This document shows positions 16,720-23,986 of a DNA stretch of 32,285 bases, piece after piece; position 1 is the first letter of the stretch; each line of letters opens with the position of its first letter. Source of the stretch: Candidatus Obscuribacterales bacterium (GTDB lineage: Bacteria; Cyanobacteriota; Vampirovibrionia; Obscuribacterales; Obscuribacteraceae). The stretch spans positions 1 through 32,285 of the forward strand of contig CASBPX010000186.1 of assembly GCA_949127735.1 (NCBI GenBank), read 5' to 3'. Both the position numbers and the translations under genes were made by a program. The notes beneath the pieces are model-generated. The model worked only from the letters and a program-made list of their open reading frames with translations. It was not told the DNA's origin and ran no database searches.

Positions 16720-18408
16720 CTATATAGCTTGTATCAAAGTGCCGCGATCTAAAGATTCCAAACTTTGAGAGAAATTACCCTGGGCGCTGAGCAAAGGTAT
16801 TTTCACTTGAGCTTCTGGAGCACCCTGGTGCACTCTTTGTTGTCGCAAGCGGGCATATGTACCGGCGGGTAGATATTTTAGCCTGGGTTCACCCAATCGT
16901 CTGCTCATGCGCTTGTCTAAATATTCAGGATTTTGCATTTGCAAAGATTGATCAAATGCGCTCAAGAAACTTTCTACAATAATAGCTGGCAGCTCGCGCT
17001 CGGTTTCTGCATAACACACATAGTATGGCGGCATACCGAGCTCTACTTCAGCTGTAAAATGTTTCAGCTCAAGCAGGCCCAACTCATTTACAGCACGGCC
17101 AAGGGCGCTGAGCACCTGTTCTTCAGTTAATTTTTCACCAGTGACAGAACTAATGCCGGCACCTTTGCGCACAAATCTAAGTACTGGGGTAGCGTCTAAA
17201 AATTTATCAACTTCCATCAAATCATTAATGTTGTAGCGATAAAGACCAGCACTGGTAGTGAAATGTATGTAATAACGACCGCCCACAACCAGTTCATCGG
17301 CAGTAAGATATTTAGCGTTCGGTGAATCCATTTGATCTTCCTCTACAAATTCGAAGAAGTGAGATGTCACTGCCAGTGGGCCTCCGGCACCATCATTGTC
17401 GATAGGCACAGTGCCGCGACCTTCTGAAGCCATGTAGCCAAAATCTCTTTGCGATGGAGTGCCGAACAACAGCGGCAATTTCTCCAGGTAAAATCCCATA
17501 GGCCCGCCTTTCCATAAAGACATGATATCGATATCAGTCCAAACATGCTTTGGAATCAGCGAACCGTGTTGCTCAAGCAAACCCTGTAGCCGTTTGGCCC
17601 TAGGCAAATCGGCTTTCAAATAAGGGTCAAAAGCTTTGCGCACCGATGGCTCGATGTAGTCAGTCAGGCCGTTTAACGTACCCGCGGCAATGTCGGCAAT
17701 CAAATCTTCGGCGCGCTCTTTTAACTGATCGGCAAGCAAAATAAAGCTTGAAGGATTGCAACCGCAAAGCGCAGTAACGTTTTGCATCAGGGCTGCACGA
17801 AGAAGCAAATAATATTTAGCGTCTACGTTTTTTACTTTGCAAATTTCATAAGGCAAGGCAAAGTGACGGCGAATAATATCAGGCTGTCTTTTATTGAGGA
17901 CGCCTGAAACGGCTCCATAGGGCAACCCGGAAGGTGTAAAGCCGTCTTCGTCATTGCTGGAAATAATCAGAAATTTACCGTATGCACCGCGAGGAAAATC
18001 ATTAATCAAGTGATAATTGTGCACCTGAAAAGCATGCTGATAGTCTCTTAAATGAGTTTCGGTAATGGGAATATATTTAGGCGTGGCAGTAGTACCACTG
18101 GTAGTGGCAAACATAAACGGCTCTTCAGCGGTCAGCTGATTTTTGCCGCCATGGCGCAGTTTATCGATATAAGGCTCAAAATCTTCATAACGCGAAGGTG
18201 GCACAAACTTTTTAAAATCATCGTAGCTGTTGATAGATTTAAAATGGTGCGCACGACCAAAAGCAGTATCTTGATTGGCTTCAATAATGCTTTTCAGTTT
18301 GGCCAGCTGAGTTTGTTTTGGTTGTTTTAAGGCGCTGTAAAAGCGCTTGATGTGAGTCAAACGACGCAGTGCCTGCCCGGCATAAATGTCTAAATTAGCA
18401 AACTGCAT
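16720..18408 (-). CDS. GH3 family acyl-acid-amido synthetase
   Basis: Numbering is from the ATG at 18408 (an in-frame GTG lies three codons upstream). The 562-residue protein is full length for GH3 and has all three ATP/AMP motifs of the ANL-related GH3 fold: F-A-T-T-S-G-T-T (100-107), Y-M-A-S-E (325-329) and Y-R-Y-N-I-N-D-L-M-E-V (390-400). In the last motif the usual Gly before Asp is Asn. Plant GH3 enzymes adenylate jasmonate, auxin or benzoate and couple them to amino acids; the role of bacterial members is mostly unknown. The gene overlaps the upstream enolase-superfamily gene by 14 bases, so the two are translationally linked. An acyl-amide or acyl-thioester activating role in this operon is inferred. 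Confidence 0.92.
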   Translation of the reverse strand: MQFANLDIYAGQALRRLTHIKRFYSALKQPKQTQLAKLKSIIEANQDTAFGRAHHFKSINSYDDFKKFVPPSRYEDFEPYIDKLRHGGKNQLTAEEPFMFATTSGTTATPKYIPITETHLRDYQHAFQVHNYHLINDFPRGAYGKFLIISSNDEDGFTPSGLPYGAVSGVLNKRQPDIIRRHFALPYEICKVKNVDAKYYLLLRAALMQNVTALCGCNPSSFILLADQLKERAEDLIADIAAGTLNGLTDYIEPSVRKAFDPYLKADLPRAKRLQGLLEQHGSLIPKHVWTDIDIMSLWKGGPMGFYLEKLPLLFGTPSQRDFGYMASEGRGTVPIDNDGAGGPLAVTSHFFEFVEEDQMDSPNAKYLTADELVVGGRYYIHFTTSAGLYRYNINDLMEVDKFLDATPVLRFVRKGAGISSVTGEKLTEEQVLSALGRAVNELGLLELKHFTAEVELGMPPYYVCYAETERELPAIIVESFLSAFDQSLQMQNPEYLDKRMSRRLGEPRLKYLPAGTYARLRQQRVHQGAPEAQVKIPLLSAQGNFSQSLESLDRGTLIQAI

Positions 18409-19666
18409 TGAATTCACTCTTTGGTTGTTTTGATTTGCCCAGCATTTCGCTATTGCACTGAGCGTATTTTTCTAAGTTACGTGGCAAAATAGTAATTCCT
18501 AAACCAGCCCTAGCACTAGCATTAGTACTCGCTCCTGGAGCCCCTGCCACAGCTCCGAGCGGAACGGTCATTGACTCTTTGATCAAGTCACCTTTGAGCA
18601 AAAATAGATTCATTGCTCCTTCGACATTGGCAAAATCACCGCAGGAAAGGGCAAAGTGCCTCTGTGCTGCGGCTAGAATGCCAGATTCACCCACCTGGGC
18701 GCCAAGGTGACATTCAATATTGTTTGCCCGGGCCAGCTCGACCATTTTCATAGCGCTGACTATGCCACCGACTTTAGAAAGGCGAATATTAAAGGCGTTA
18801 CAAGCCTGGCGCTCAATCAGTGTTTCAGCCTGCTGCATGGTGGTGAGCGACTCATCAACCATAATAGTTTCAGGCACGCTGGCAGTTAAATCAATCAATG
18901 CGTCAATATCACTAGCAGGCACAGGTTGCTCACAAGAAGCGATTCTGAAAGGCCGCAGCGCCGCCAGACTCCACTTAGCTTGATCAAGTGTCCAGGCGCA
19001 ATTAGCGTCAACACGAAGAACAGCATCATCACCCATAATTTCACGCGCCAGTTTGATGCGGGCAACATCATCGTTGAGTGAGCCACCAACTTTTAGCTTC
19101 ACGGTTTTAAAACCGTAGCGTTTATAAAAGGACAATAAAAGTTTAAGCAAAGTCTTTTTGCCGAATGGCACCACGCCGCCATAGCGCATGGTGTCATGCT
19201 TAACGTCTACTTGCGGCCAGGCTCCTGCAGCGAACTGCATCGGCATATTGGCGGCAATGATCGCCGGCACCTGCGAAAAAGAAATATTTTTGATTTTCGC
19301 CAGAGCATCAAGCATTGCCAGTTCCAGGGCACAGAACGAGGCTCCTGCAGCTTTATGGCCAAGCATATTATCGGTAAAAATTAAGTTCAAAGCCGCCAGC
19401 AGCTCAGCTGCACTACTAAAAAAACGGCCTTGAAGTTGCGGCGCATAGGTGTAATTAATGGCGGCCATTGCGCCTTCGGGAGTCTCACCAGTAACATAAT
19501 CGCGTGGCACAGACTCACCCCAACCAATTACTTCTCTGCCGTCTTCCAAGACGACTTTTACAGAGACCACTAAATTGATGGAAAAGTTCCTACTGGCCAA
19601 TGCGTGGCCAAAGGAAAATCGAAAGGGCAGCATCACTGGCTGGCAATTTATGGAGCGAATCAACAT
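18395..19666 (-). CDS. enolase-superfamily (MLE/OSBS/dipeptide-epimerase subgroup) enzyme
   Basis: This 423-residue protein has a complete muconate-lactonising-type active site: K190-L-K192 on strand 2, metal ligands D220 (V-D-A-N), E246 (C-E-Q-P) and D271 (V-D-E-S), and K298 (L-S-K-V-G-G) on strand 6. These residues serve racemase/epimerase, o-succinylbenzoate synthase and cycloisomerase reactions. The specificity loop reads G-A-Q-V-G-E-S-G rather than the D-x-D of typical L-Ala-D/L-Glu epimerases, so an N-acyl-amino-acid racemase or an OSBS-like reaction is possible. No menaquinone genes surround it, which argues against OSBS. About 50 extra residues at the C-terminus, Ala/Ser-rich then Lys-rich, are unusual. 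It sits 40 bases after the hydrolase gene. Confidence 0.9.
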   Translation of the reverse strand: MLIRSINCQPVMLPFRFSFGHALASRNFSINLVVSVKVVLEDGREVIGWGESVPRDYVTGETPEGAMAAINYTYAPQLQGRFFSSAAELLAALNLIFTDNMLGHKAAGASFCALELAMLDALAKIKNISFSQVPAIIAANMPMQFAAGAWPQVDVKHDTMRYGGVVPFGKKTLLKLLLSFYKRYGFKTVKLKVGGSLNDDVARIKLAREIMGDDAVLRVDANCAWTLDQAKWSLAALRPFRIASCEQPVPASDIDALIDLTASVPETIMVDESLTTMQQAETLIERQACNAFNIRLSKVGGIVSAMKMVELARANNIECHLGAQVGESGILAAAQRHFALSCGDFANVEGAMNLFLLKGDLIKESMTVPLGAVAGAPGASTNASARAGLGITILPRNLEKYAQCNSEMLGKSKQPKSEFNAVC

Positions 19667-19706
19667 GGCAGGTTTCCGAATTGCAAGTTTTTGATCTCGG
19701 TGCTCA

Positions 19707-20645
19707 TTAAGTTACAACTGGACGTTGAGCCAGTATCCACTCACTGAGCACGTGAACATATTCTTTGAACCAGGTAGAGTCAAAGTCAAGAGTATGTGAA
19801 GCATCCGGGAATATCCGCAACTCCTTTGCGGTAGAAGGAGACTTTCCGTACCAGCCTTGCAATTTATCGACGTCTACAATCATATCGGCACCGGCCTGCA
19901 GAATTAGCATGGGCATTTCGATAGCAGGTGCGGCCTTCTCCGCTAGTTTACTGAGCTTAAAACTTTCCACAAAAAAGCTTGCAGTGGCCTCTGTCAACCG
20001 CAGATTGTCACGTTTGAGGAAACCCTGATAGGTAGGATTATTGGTGAGCATCTCTACTTCGAGCGGAATTGCCCATTTGCGATTGCGACCTGAATCACCG
20101 ACGATGGAAGCGTAAGCGATCTGCAATTTGGTGCCCATACCGTAATCGACTTTGGTATAAATTCCCGGGCTGGTCAAAACCAGGCCGGCGATTGGCAAAC
20201 TGACGTCTTGGCCGCTGGCCGATCTATAGTCTTTTTGACATATAACTGAAGCTGCTTTAGCTCCCCAACAATTTCCCAGGACAATAACTGAGTGTCCCAG
20301 GTGATCAAAAGCAATTTTGCGCAAAAATACTTCCAGGTCGGCCAAATAAATTTTGTAGCTGGAAAGATTGCCTCGATCTCGAGGATTGAGACCAGAACCG
20401 CGTCTATCTGGTGCATATACGGTCATGCCCTGACTGTTGAGCGCCGAGGCAGTATTTTCAAACCAGAGACTGTGCCCTTCAATGCCGTGCAAGTAAGCGA
20501 CTACAGGCAATCCAGGCTTGCCTTTCCACGTTCGGCAGGCCAGCTGTAAATCGTCTGAAGAACGCTGCCATTCCATTGTTGGTGCAATGTGAGCGACGCC
20601 AGTCATAGCCGGCAGAGGTGTAGAAGTTGAGTTGAGATCTTTCAA
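19707..20645 (-). CDS. alpha/beta hydrolase with Cys in the nucleophile elbow
   Basis: This protein of up to 312 residues has the monoglyceride-lipase/S33-like fold: Y-L-H-G-I-E-G-H (oxyanion region, about 51-58), Y-A-P-D-R-R-G-S-G (77-85), the nucleophile elbow G124-N-C126-W-G128, then G-A-D254 and D-A-S-H284 as the acid and base. The elbow has Cys where most members have Ser. That change is seen in dienelactone hydrolase and in PHA synthases. A thioester-transfer or lactone/thioester hydrolase function is inferred. The TTG start at 20645 has no ribosome-binding site; ATG codons at 20606 and 20576 are alternatives. It is the first gene of the operon. Confidence 0.85.
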   Translation of the reverse strand: MKDLNSTSTPLPAMTGVAHIAPTMEWQRSSDDLQLACRTWKGKPGLPVVAYLHGIEGHSLWFENTASALNSQGMTVYAPDRRGSGLNPRDRGNLSSYKIYLADLEVFLRKIAFDHLGHSVIVLGNCWGAKAASVICQKDYRSASGQDVSLPIAGLVLTSPGIYTKVDYGMGTKLQIAYASIVGDSGRNRKWAIPLEVEMLTNNPTYQGFLKRDNLRLTEATASFFVESFKLSKLAEKAAPAIEMPMLILQAGADMIVDVDKLQGWYGKSPSTAKELRIFPDASHTLDFDSTWFKEYVHVLSEWILAQRPVVT

Positions 20646-20689
20646 ATTATGGCTAAATCATTAGTGAATCAAAAGTTTAACATCCCTGA

Positions 20690-21088
20690 ATGCATGGTTC
20701 CACTGAAGGGCGCCGTAGTAGAGTATATGATTTGTCGCCCTTGGGGCTTGACGGTAACCAAGAGCTGTGCGGTTTGCAATCGATGAAAGTGAGGCACAGC
20801 ATTGCAGGTACCGGGTTCAGGCAACATGTGAGCCCCAACGTGACCGAGGGCGGCCAGGAGATTTGTGAAGTACTCTGGCCTGTTATTCGTGAATTACCAG
20901 CGCAACCGGCAGTTTTACTTCAATCTTTAGAATTCCCTCATTCGTCGGAACGATTGATTGCTTCAATGCGTCTTTTGGAAGAATTATCGTTGTCCATCTG
21001 TGAATTATGGCGAACCACAAAACCAGGTGCTCAAATTATCAACATACAATTTGGCAATCAATTATTCGGTTATTCGGTTATTCGGTGA
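20690..21088 (+). CDS. hypothetical protein, doubtful
   Basis: This 132-codon frame occupies the otherwise empty 450-base gap between the hydrolase operon and the envelope-protein genes. The N-terminal third looks random, but from about residue 55 it is amphipathic and Leu/Glu-rich (E-I-C-E-V-L-W-P-V-I-R-E-L, L-L-E-E-L-S-L-S-I-C-E-L-W), as in a helical protein. Its stop lies nine bases before the next start, as in an operon. No domain, membrane segment or strong ribosome-binding site is seen. It may instead be a long promoter region for the genes on either side. The true start could be the ATG at about 20783. Confidence 0.4.
   Translation: MHGSTEGRRSRVYDLSPLGLDGNQELCGLQSMKVRHSIAGTGFRQHVSPNVTEGGQEICEVLWPVIRELPAQPAVLLQSLEFPHSSERLIASMRLLEELSLSICELWRTTKPGAQIINIQFGNQLFGYSVIR
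21062..21085 (+). repeat. three 8-base tandem repeats (ttattcgg) just upstream of a start codon
   Basis: Three perfect copies of ttattcgg end 12 bases before the ATG at 21098 and form the C-terminal codons of the doubtful 132-codon frame. Eight is not a multiple of three, so loss or gain of a unit would shift that frame and change its distance to the next gene. Confidence 0.9.
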
Positions 21089-21097
21089 AAAATAAAA

Positions 21098-21868
21098 ATG
21101 CATATCAGCCCTAAAAAAAACTGGACAGTTCTACTTGCAATAGCTCTGATTTGCTCAACTCAATATCCAGTTGATGCCGCGAGTGGTGCCAAAGCATCAA
21201 AGAATAAGACCAGTGGTGCGCATAGCGCCCCTCAGTCTGAAGGTGCCGACTACAAAGACGGAGCAGCCTTTATCGACAGTATGATCAAGGCAGCAGAAAG
21301 CTATCCTGATTATGTCTTTGATTTTACGATGGTAAATATCAAAGGAAAAAAGCAAACTGAAGTGGGCAAATTTTATTTTAAAAAACCCCGTTTGATACGA
21401 CTCGAAGAAGTCGGCAGCTTCCGCAAAGGTTCAGTGGCCGTGCTTGGTCCAGGCGGTAAAGTAAGAGCAAAACCCGGCGGTGCTTTCAAATTTGTTTCTG
21501 TAGAACTACCGCCTAATTCTGATCTGCTGCGAGGAGCAAACGGCTATCCTATGGTTGACTCAGATTTGATTTCACTGGCACAAGCGCTTAAGAAATTTAT
21601 TGATAAGGACGGCTGTGTATCTCGAGTGACTGAAAATCCAATTGCCACCGCCGGTGATTCTAAGAACTATATGCTCGAGGTATATCACAAGTCACTGGAA
21701 GGCCAGATTTTTAAACGTGTGGCCGTCGATCCCAAAACCATGCTGCCGGTTGAATGGTGGGATTATCTCGATGGTCAACTGAGTTCGCACTCAGTCTGGA
21801 ATAATTTCAAGGGGAATGTCGGCCTGGCCGATGATTTATTTACACTCAAAGGAGCAAAAACCAAATGA
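21098..21868 (+). CDS. exported LolA-like / DUF1571-like protein
   Basis: This 256-residue protein has a signal peptide (charged start, hydrophobic core, likely cut after V-D-A near residue 27). A basic low-complexity linker follows, then a beta-rich domain: Y-V-F-D-F-T-M-V-N, G-K-F-Y-F-K-K-P-R-L-I-R-L-E and later M-L-P-V-E-W-W-D-Y-L-D-G-Q. The alternation of F-x-F-K-K-P strands and P-K-T-M-L-P fits the LolA/LolB half-barrel group, especially the outer-membrane lipoprotein-sorting/DUF1571 families, which bind acyl chains. Transfer of lipids or lipoproteins through the periplasm is inferred. Its stop overlaps the following start by four bases (ATGA). Confidence 0.75.
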   Translation: MHISPKKNWTVLLAIALICSTQYPVDAASGAKASKNKTSGAHSAPQSEGADYKDGAAFIDSMIKAAESYPDYVFDFTMVNIKGKKQTEVGKFYFKKPRLIRLEEVGSFRKGSVAVLGPGGKVRAKPGGAFKFVSVELPPNSDLLRGANGYPMVDSDLISLAQALKKFIDKDGCVSRVTENPIATAGDSKNYMLEVYHKSLEGQIFKRVAVDPKTMLPVEWWDYLDGQLSSHSVWNNFKGNVGLADDLFTLKGAKTK

Positions 21869-22518
21869 CCTTCAACTTTCCATCAATAACCGTTGTTGGT
21901 CTATTGCTGATCGGAATCGCTCTTTCCGCACCTGTGCTTTACAAGGGATTCTCAAGGCGCGGCAAAGGCACTTTTTACGAATCTAACTTCCTTATTCAAA
22001 GAGCGCCCCAGCTACTCTCAGGCGTCAATGTAGCGCTGATTGTACTGAGCTTTATGGTCTACAACAATGTGGTCACCGGAGTTCCGGGCCTCACTCCAGT
22101 ATTGTCATTGACGAATAGTGAGCCCAGCGGTGCGCTCTTGATCGTCTCGTGGTTGGGAGTCTTAGTGATGATTAGCGGCTTCATTTTTATGATCGGCGGC
22201 TGGTATTCACTTGGTGAAGCCTTCTCTACCGATGCTGAGTTGCTTGAAGGTCAGGAAGTAAAAGACTCAGGCTTGCTCAAATTCGTTATGCACCCTGCCT
22301 ATTCGGGCATTATTCAATCGCTGGTGGGCGCATCCATCGCCGGACTTTCACCTTTGAGCCTGGCCTTCGCTCTTTTTGTTGTCGCTCCACTCTGGCTCAG
22401 ACGAGCAAAATACGAAGAAGAACTACTGGTTAAAACCTTTGGCGACAAATACAAAGAATATGCCGCCAAACTAAAGTGGCGCCGCCTGGTCCCCAGTTTC
22501 TTCCCTATCGGTGTCTAA
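21865..22518 (+). CDS. ICMT/PEMT-like integral membrane methyltransferase
   Basis: This 217-residue protein has about five membrane segments. The C-terminal catalytic pattern of the isoprenylcysteine carboxyl methyltransferase/phospholipid methyltransferase family is present: G-G-W-Y-S-L-G (111-117), F-V-M-H143-P144-A-Y-S-G and Y-E-E-E-L-L-V-K-T-F-G-D-K-Y-K-E-Y (183-199). Family members use SAM at the membrane to methylate prenylated cysteines, phospholipids or isoprenoids. The usual R-H-P is M-H-P here. It is translationally coupled to the LolA-like gene, so a lipid-related acceptor is likely. Confidence 0.85.
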   Translation: MTFNFPSITVVGLLLIGIALSAPVLYKGFSRRGKGTFYESNFLIQRAPQLLSGVNVALIVLSFMVYNNVVTGVPGLTPVLSLTNSEPSGALLIVSWLGVLVMISGFIFMIGGWYSLGEAFSTDAELLEGQEVKDSGLLKFVMHPAYSGIIQSLVGASIAGLSPLSLAFALFVVAPLWLRRAKYEEELLVKTFGDKYKEYAAKLKWRRLVPSFFPIGV

Positions 22519-22587
22519 AGATCTAATTCGTCTTCAAGGGTCAGTGGTGCTAAACTCTTTACAACCGCCGAGGAAGTAGATTATTGC

Positions 22588-23211
22588 ATGTTTAAATCAA
22601 GAGTTTTCAGTCTGCTCACCATCTTAAGCGCCGGCCTGGTGGCGGGCAGCGCGGCAGGGGCTCAAGAGGCTCTAGTTGAATCGGCTCGCGAAGCAGCAGC
22701 CAAAGCTGCGGCCGCTAATAAAGGGACGCCGTCTAAAGAAAAACCCCAGTGGGTCAAGGCCTCAATTGAAATTAAGGCCCCCAGGGAAGTGGTGTGGCAG
22801 GCCGTGCATGACGAGCGTAAGCACGATCCTGATTTGGCATACAGCAAAATAGTGGTGCCCGGCGAGCACGAGTATGTGCTCGAGCAGAAAATGGTTTTGA
22901 TACCTGTATTTGGCTCAGCTGTATGCGAAATGCAAAATAAAGAAATCCCACTTGAGCGAATCGACTACAAGTTGATCAAATCAGATCGCTTCAAACAAAT
23001 GGAAGGCAGCTGGGTACTGACGCCATCAACTGACGGCAAAAGCACTACTCTACACCTGTCTACCAATCTTGATTTAGGTATTCCGGTACCGCGTTCGGTA
23101 GTTAATGGCTTTACCGCAAAGAAACTGGCAAAGCGACTTAAGAACGTTAAAGCAGCAGCTGAAACACTAAACGCTAAGCTCGCTTTAGCAAAAAAAACTA
23201 ATCCACAATAG
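22588..23211 (+). CDS. exported SRPBCC (START/polyketide-cyclase-like) protein
   Basis: This 207-residue protein has a signal peptide (cut probably after A-G-A near residue 25) and an Ala/Lys-rich linker. It continues with the SRPBCC opening A-S-I-E-I-K-A-P-R-E-V-V-W-Q-A-V-H-D and later the strands Y-V-L-E-Q-K-M-V-L-I-P-V-F-G, G-S-W-V-L-T-P and T-T-L-H-L-S-T-N-L-D. It ends in a basic amphipathic helix. SRPBCC proteins bind hydrophobic ligands in a deep cavity. A secreted one beside LolA-like and ICMT-like proteins suggests periplasmic lipid handling. A GAGGAAG about a dozen bases upstream supports the ATG. Confidence 0.8.
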   Translation: MFKSRVFSLLTILSAGLVAGSAAGAQEALVESAREAAAKAAAANKGTPSKEKPQWVKASIEIKAPREVVWQAVHDERKHDPDLAYSKIVVPGEHEYVLEQKMVLIPVFGSAVCEMQNKEIPLERIDYKLIKSDRFKQMEGSWVLTPSTDGKSTTLHLSTNLDLGIPVPRSVVNGFTAKKLAKRLKNVKAAAETLNAKLALAKKTNPQ

Positions 23212-23229
23212 ACGCACTTGTAATTTGAT

Positions 23230-23952
23230 ATGTGGCCATGCAATTTTCTTAAAACAGCTTTGATTGCCACCCTGCTTACAGGGAATATTTTGGCATTACC
23301 AGCAGTGGCACACGACGAATTTGCTCAAGGTAGAACTTTATATGGCCAGGGTAAATATGCTAACGCGATCGTCAGTTTGCAAAAGTTTTTGGCGGCAACT
23401 CCTAACTCGTATCAGGGTTATTACATGCTCGCCAACTGCTATGTGCAAGTTAAAGATTTAGTCAACGCCAAGCATTGTTATGCTTTGGCGCTAACCAATC
23501 AGCCTGACAATACAGTGCGCGAACATTGCCTTCAGGCGATAGAACGCATTGGTCTCACTCTAACGCCGCCTGTAGTGCAAAAACCAACCACCGGCACCAG
23601 CGGTTCAAATAATAGTGGTAATAAATCGGGGCAAAAAGCCGGCACAGACGAAGAGAAAGATGAAGTGGTATCGCCTCAGCGCAAGCGTGGTGAAGAAGAA
23701 ATCGCGCGCATTATGGCCGACGCAAAAGTAAGGGCCGATAGAATTAAAGACGAACAAAAAGAAGGCCTGGAACGCTACAAAGAAGTTAACAGCCGCTGGT
23801 TCAAAGTACAGAAGGGTGACACATACGAGCGGGTCTTCGGCATCAAACCAGAGTGGGAAACTGAGTTTCTGGCTCCTTATGATTTGCAAATTCAAAAAAT
23901 AATGGACGACGCCGAACACCGCTGCAATGGCATTCGCAGAGACATAAAGTAA
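23230..23952 (+). CDS. exported TPR protein with coiled-coil C-terminal domain
   Basis: This 240-residue protein has a signal peptide ending A-V-A-H-D (about residue 28) and two to three TPR motifs (about 30-105; F-A-Q-G-R-T-L-Y-G-Q-G-K-Y, G-Y-Y-M-L-A-N-C-Y). A Gly/Ser/Asn/Thr-rich linker (about 118-138) follows, then a highly charged helix (about 140-200) rich in Glu, Lys and Arg. Only 18 bases separate it from the SRPBCC gene. It is the last gene of the plus-strand group and is followed by a strong terminator. A scaffold role is inferred; no catalytic motif is present. Confidence 0.85.
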   Translation: MWPCNFLKTALIATLLTGNILALPAVAHDEFAQGRTLYGQGKYANAIVSLQKFLAATPNSYQGYYMLANCYVQVKDLVNAKHCYALALTNQPDNTVREHCLQAIERIGLTLTPPVVQKPTTGTSGSNNSGNKSGQKAGTDEEKDEVVSPQRKRGEEEIARIMADAKVRADRIKDEQKEGLERYKEVNSRWFKVQKGDTYERVFGIKPEWETEFLAPYDLQIQKIMDDAEHRCNGIRRDIK

Positions 23953-23958
23953 TTGCTG

Positions 23959-23986
23959 AAAAAAATACCTTTAAAGGTATTTTTTC
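23959..23986. terminator. bidirectional rho-independent terminator
   Basis: The near-perfect palindrome of A-run, tacc, tttaaa, ggta and T-run (23960-23985) lies between the convergent TPR gene and ppx/gppA. Because it has an A-run and a T-run on opposite sides it can work in both directions. The ppx stop codon (23985-23987) begins at the last T of the palindrome. Confidence 0.85.

Noticed and set aside
18395-19666. Assignment of the enolase-superfamily gene as menC (OSBS)
   Set aside because: No menaquinone genes nearby and the neighbours are GH3 and SDR genes; the motifs alone cannot separate OSBS from racemase or epimerase.
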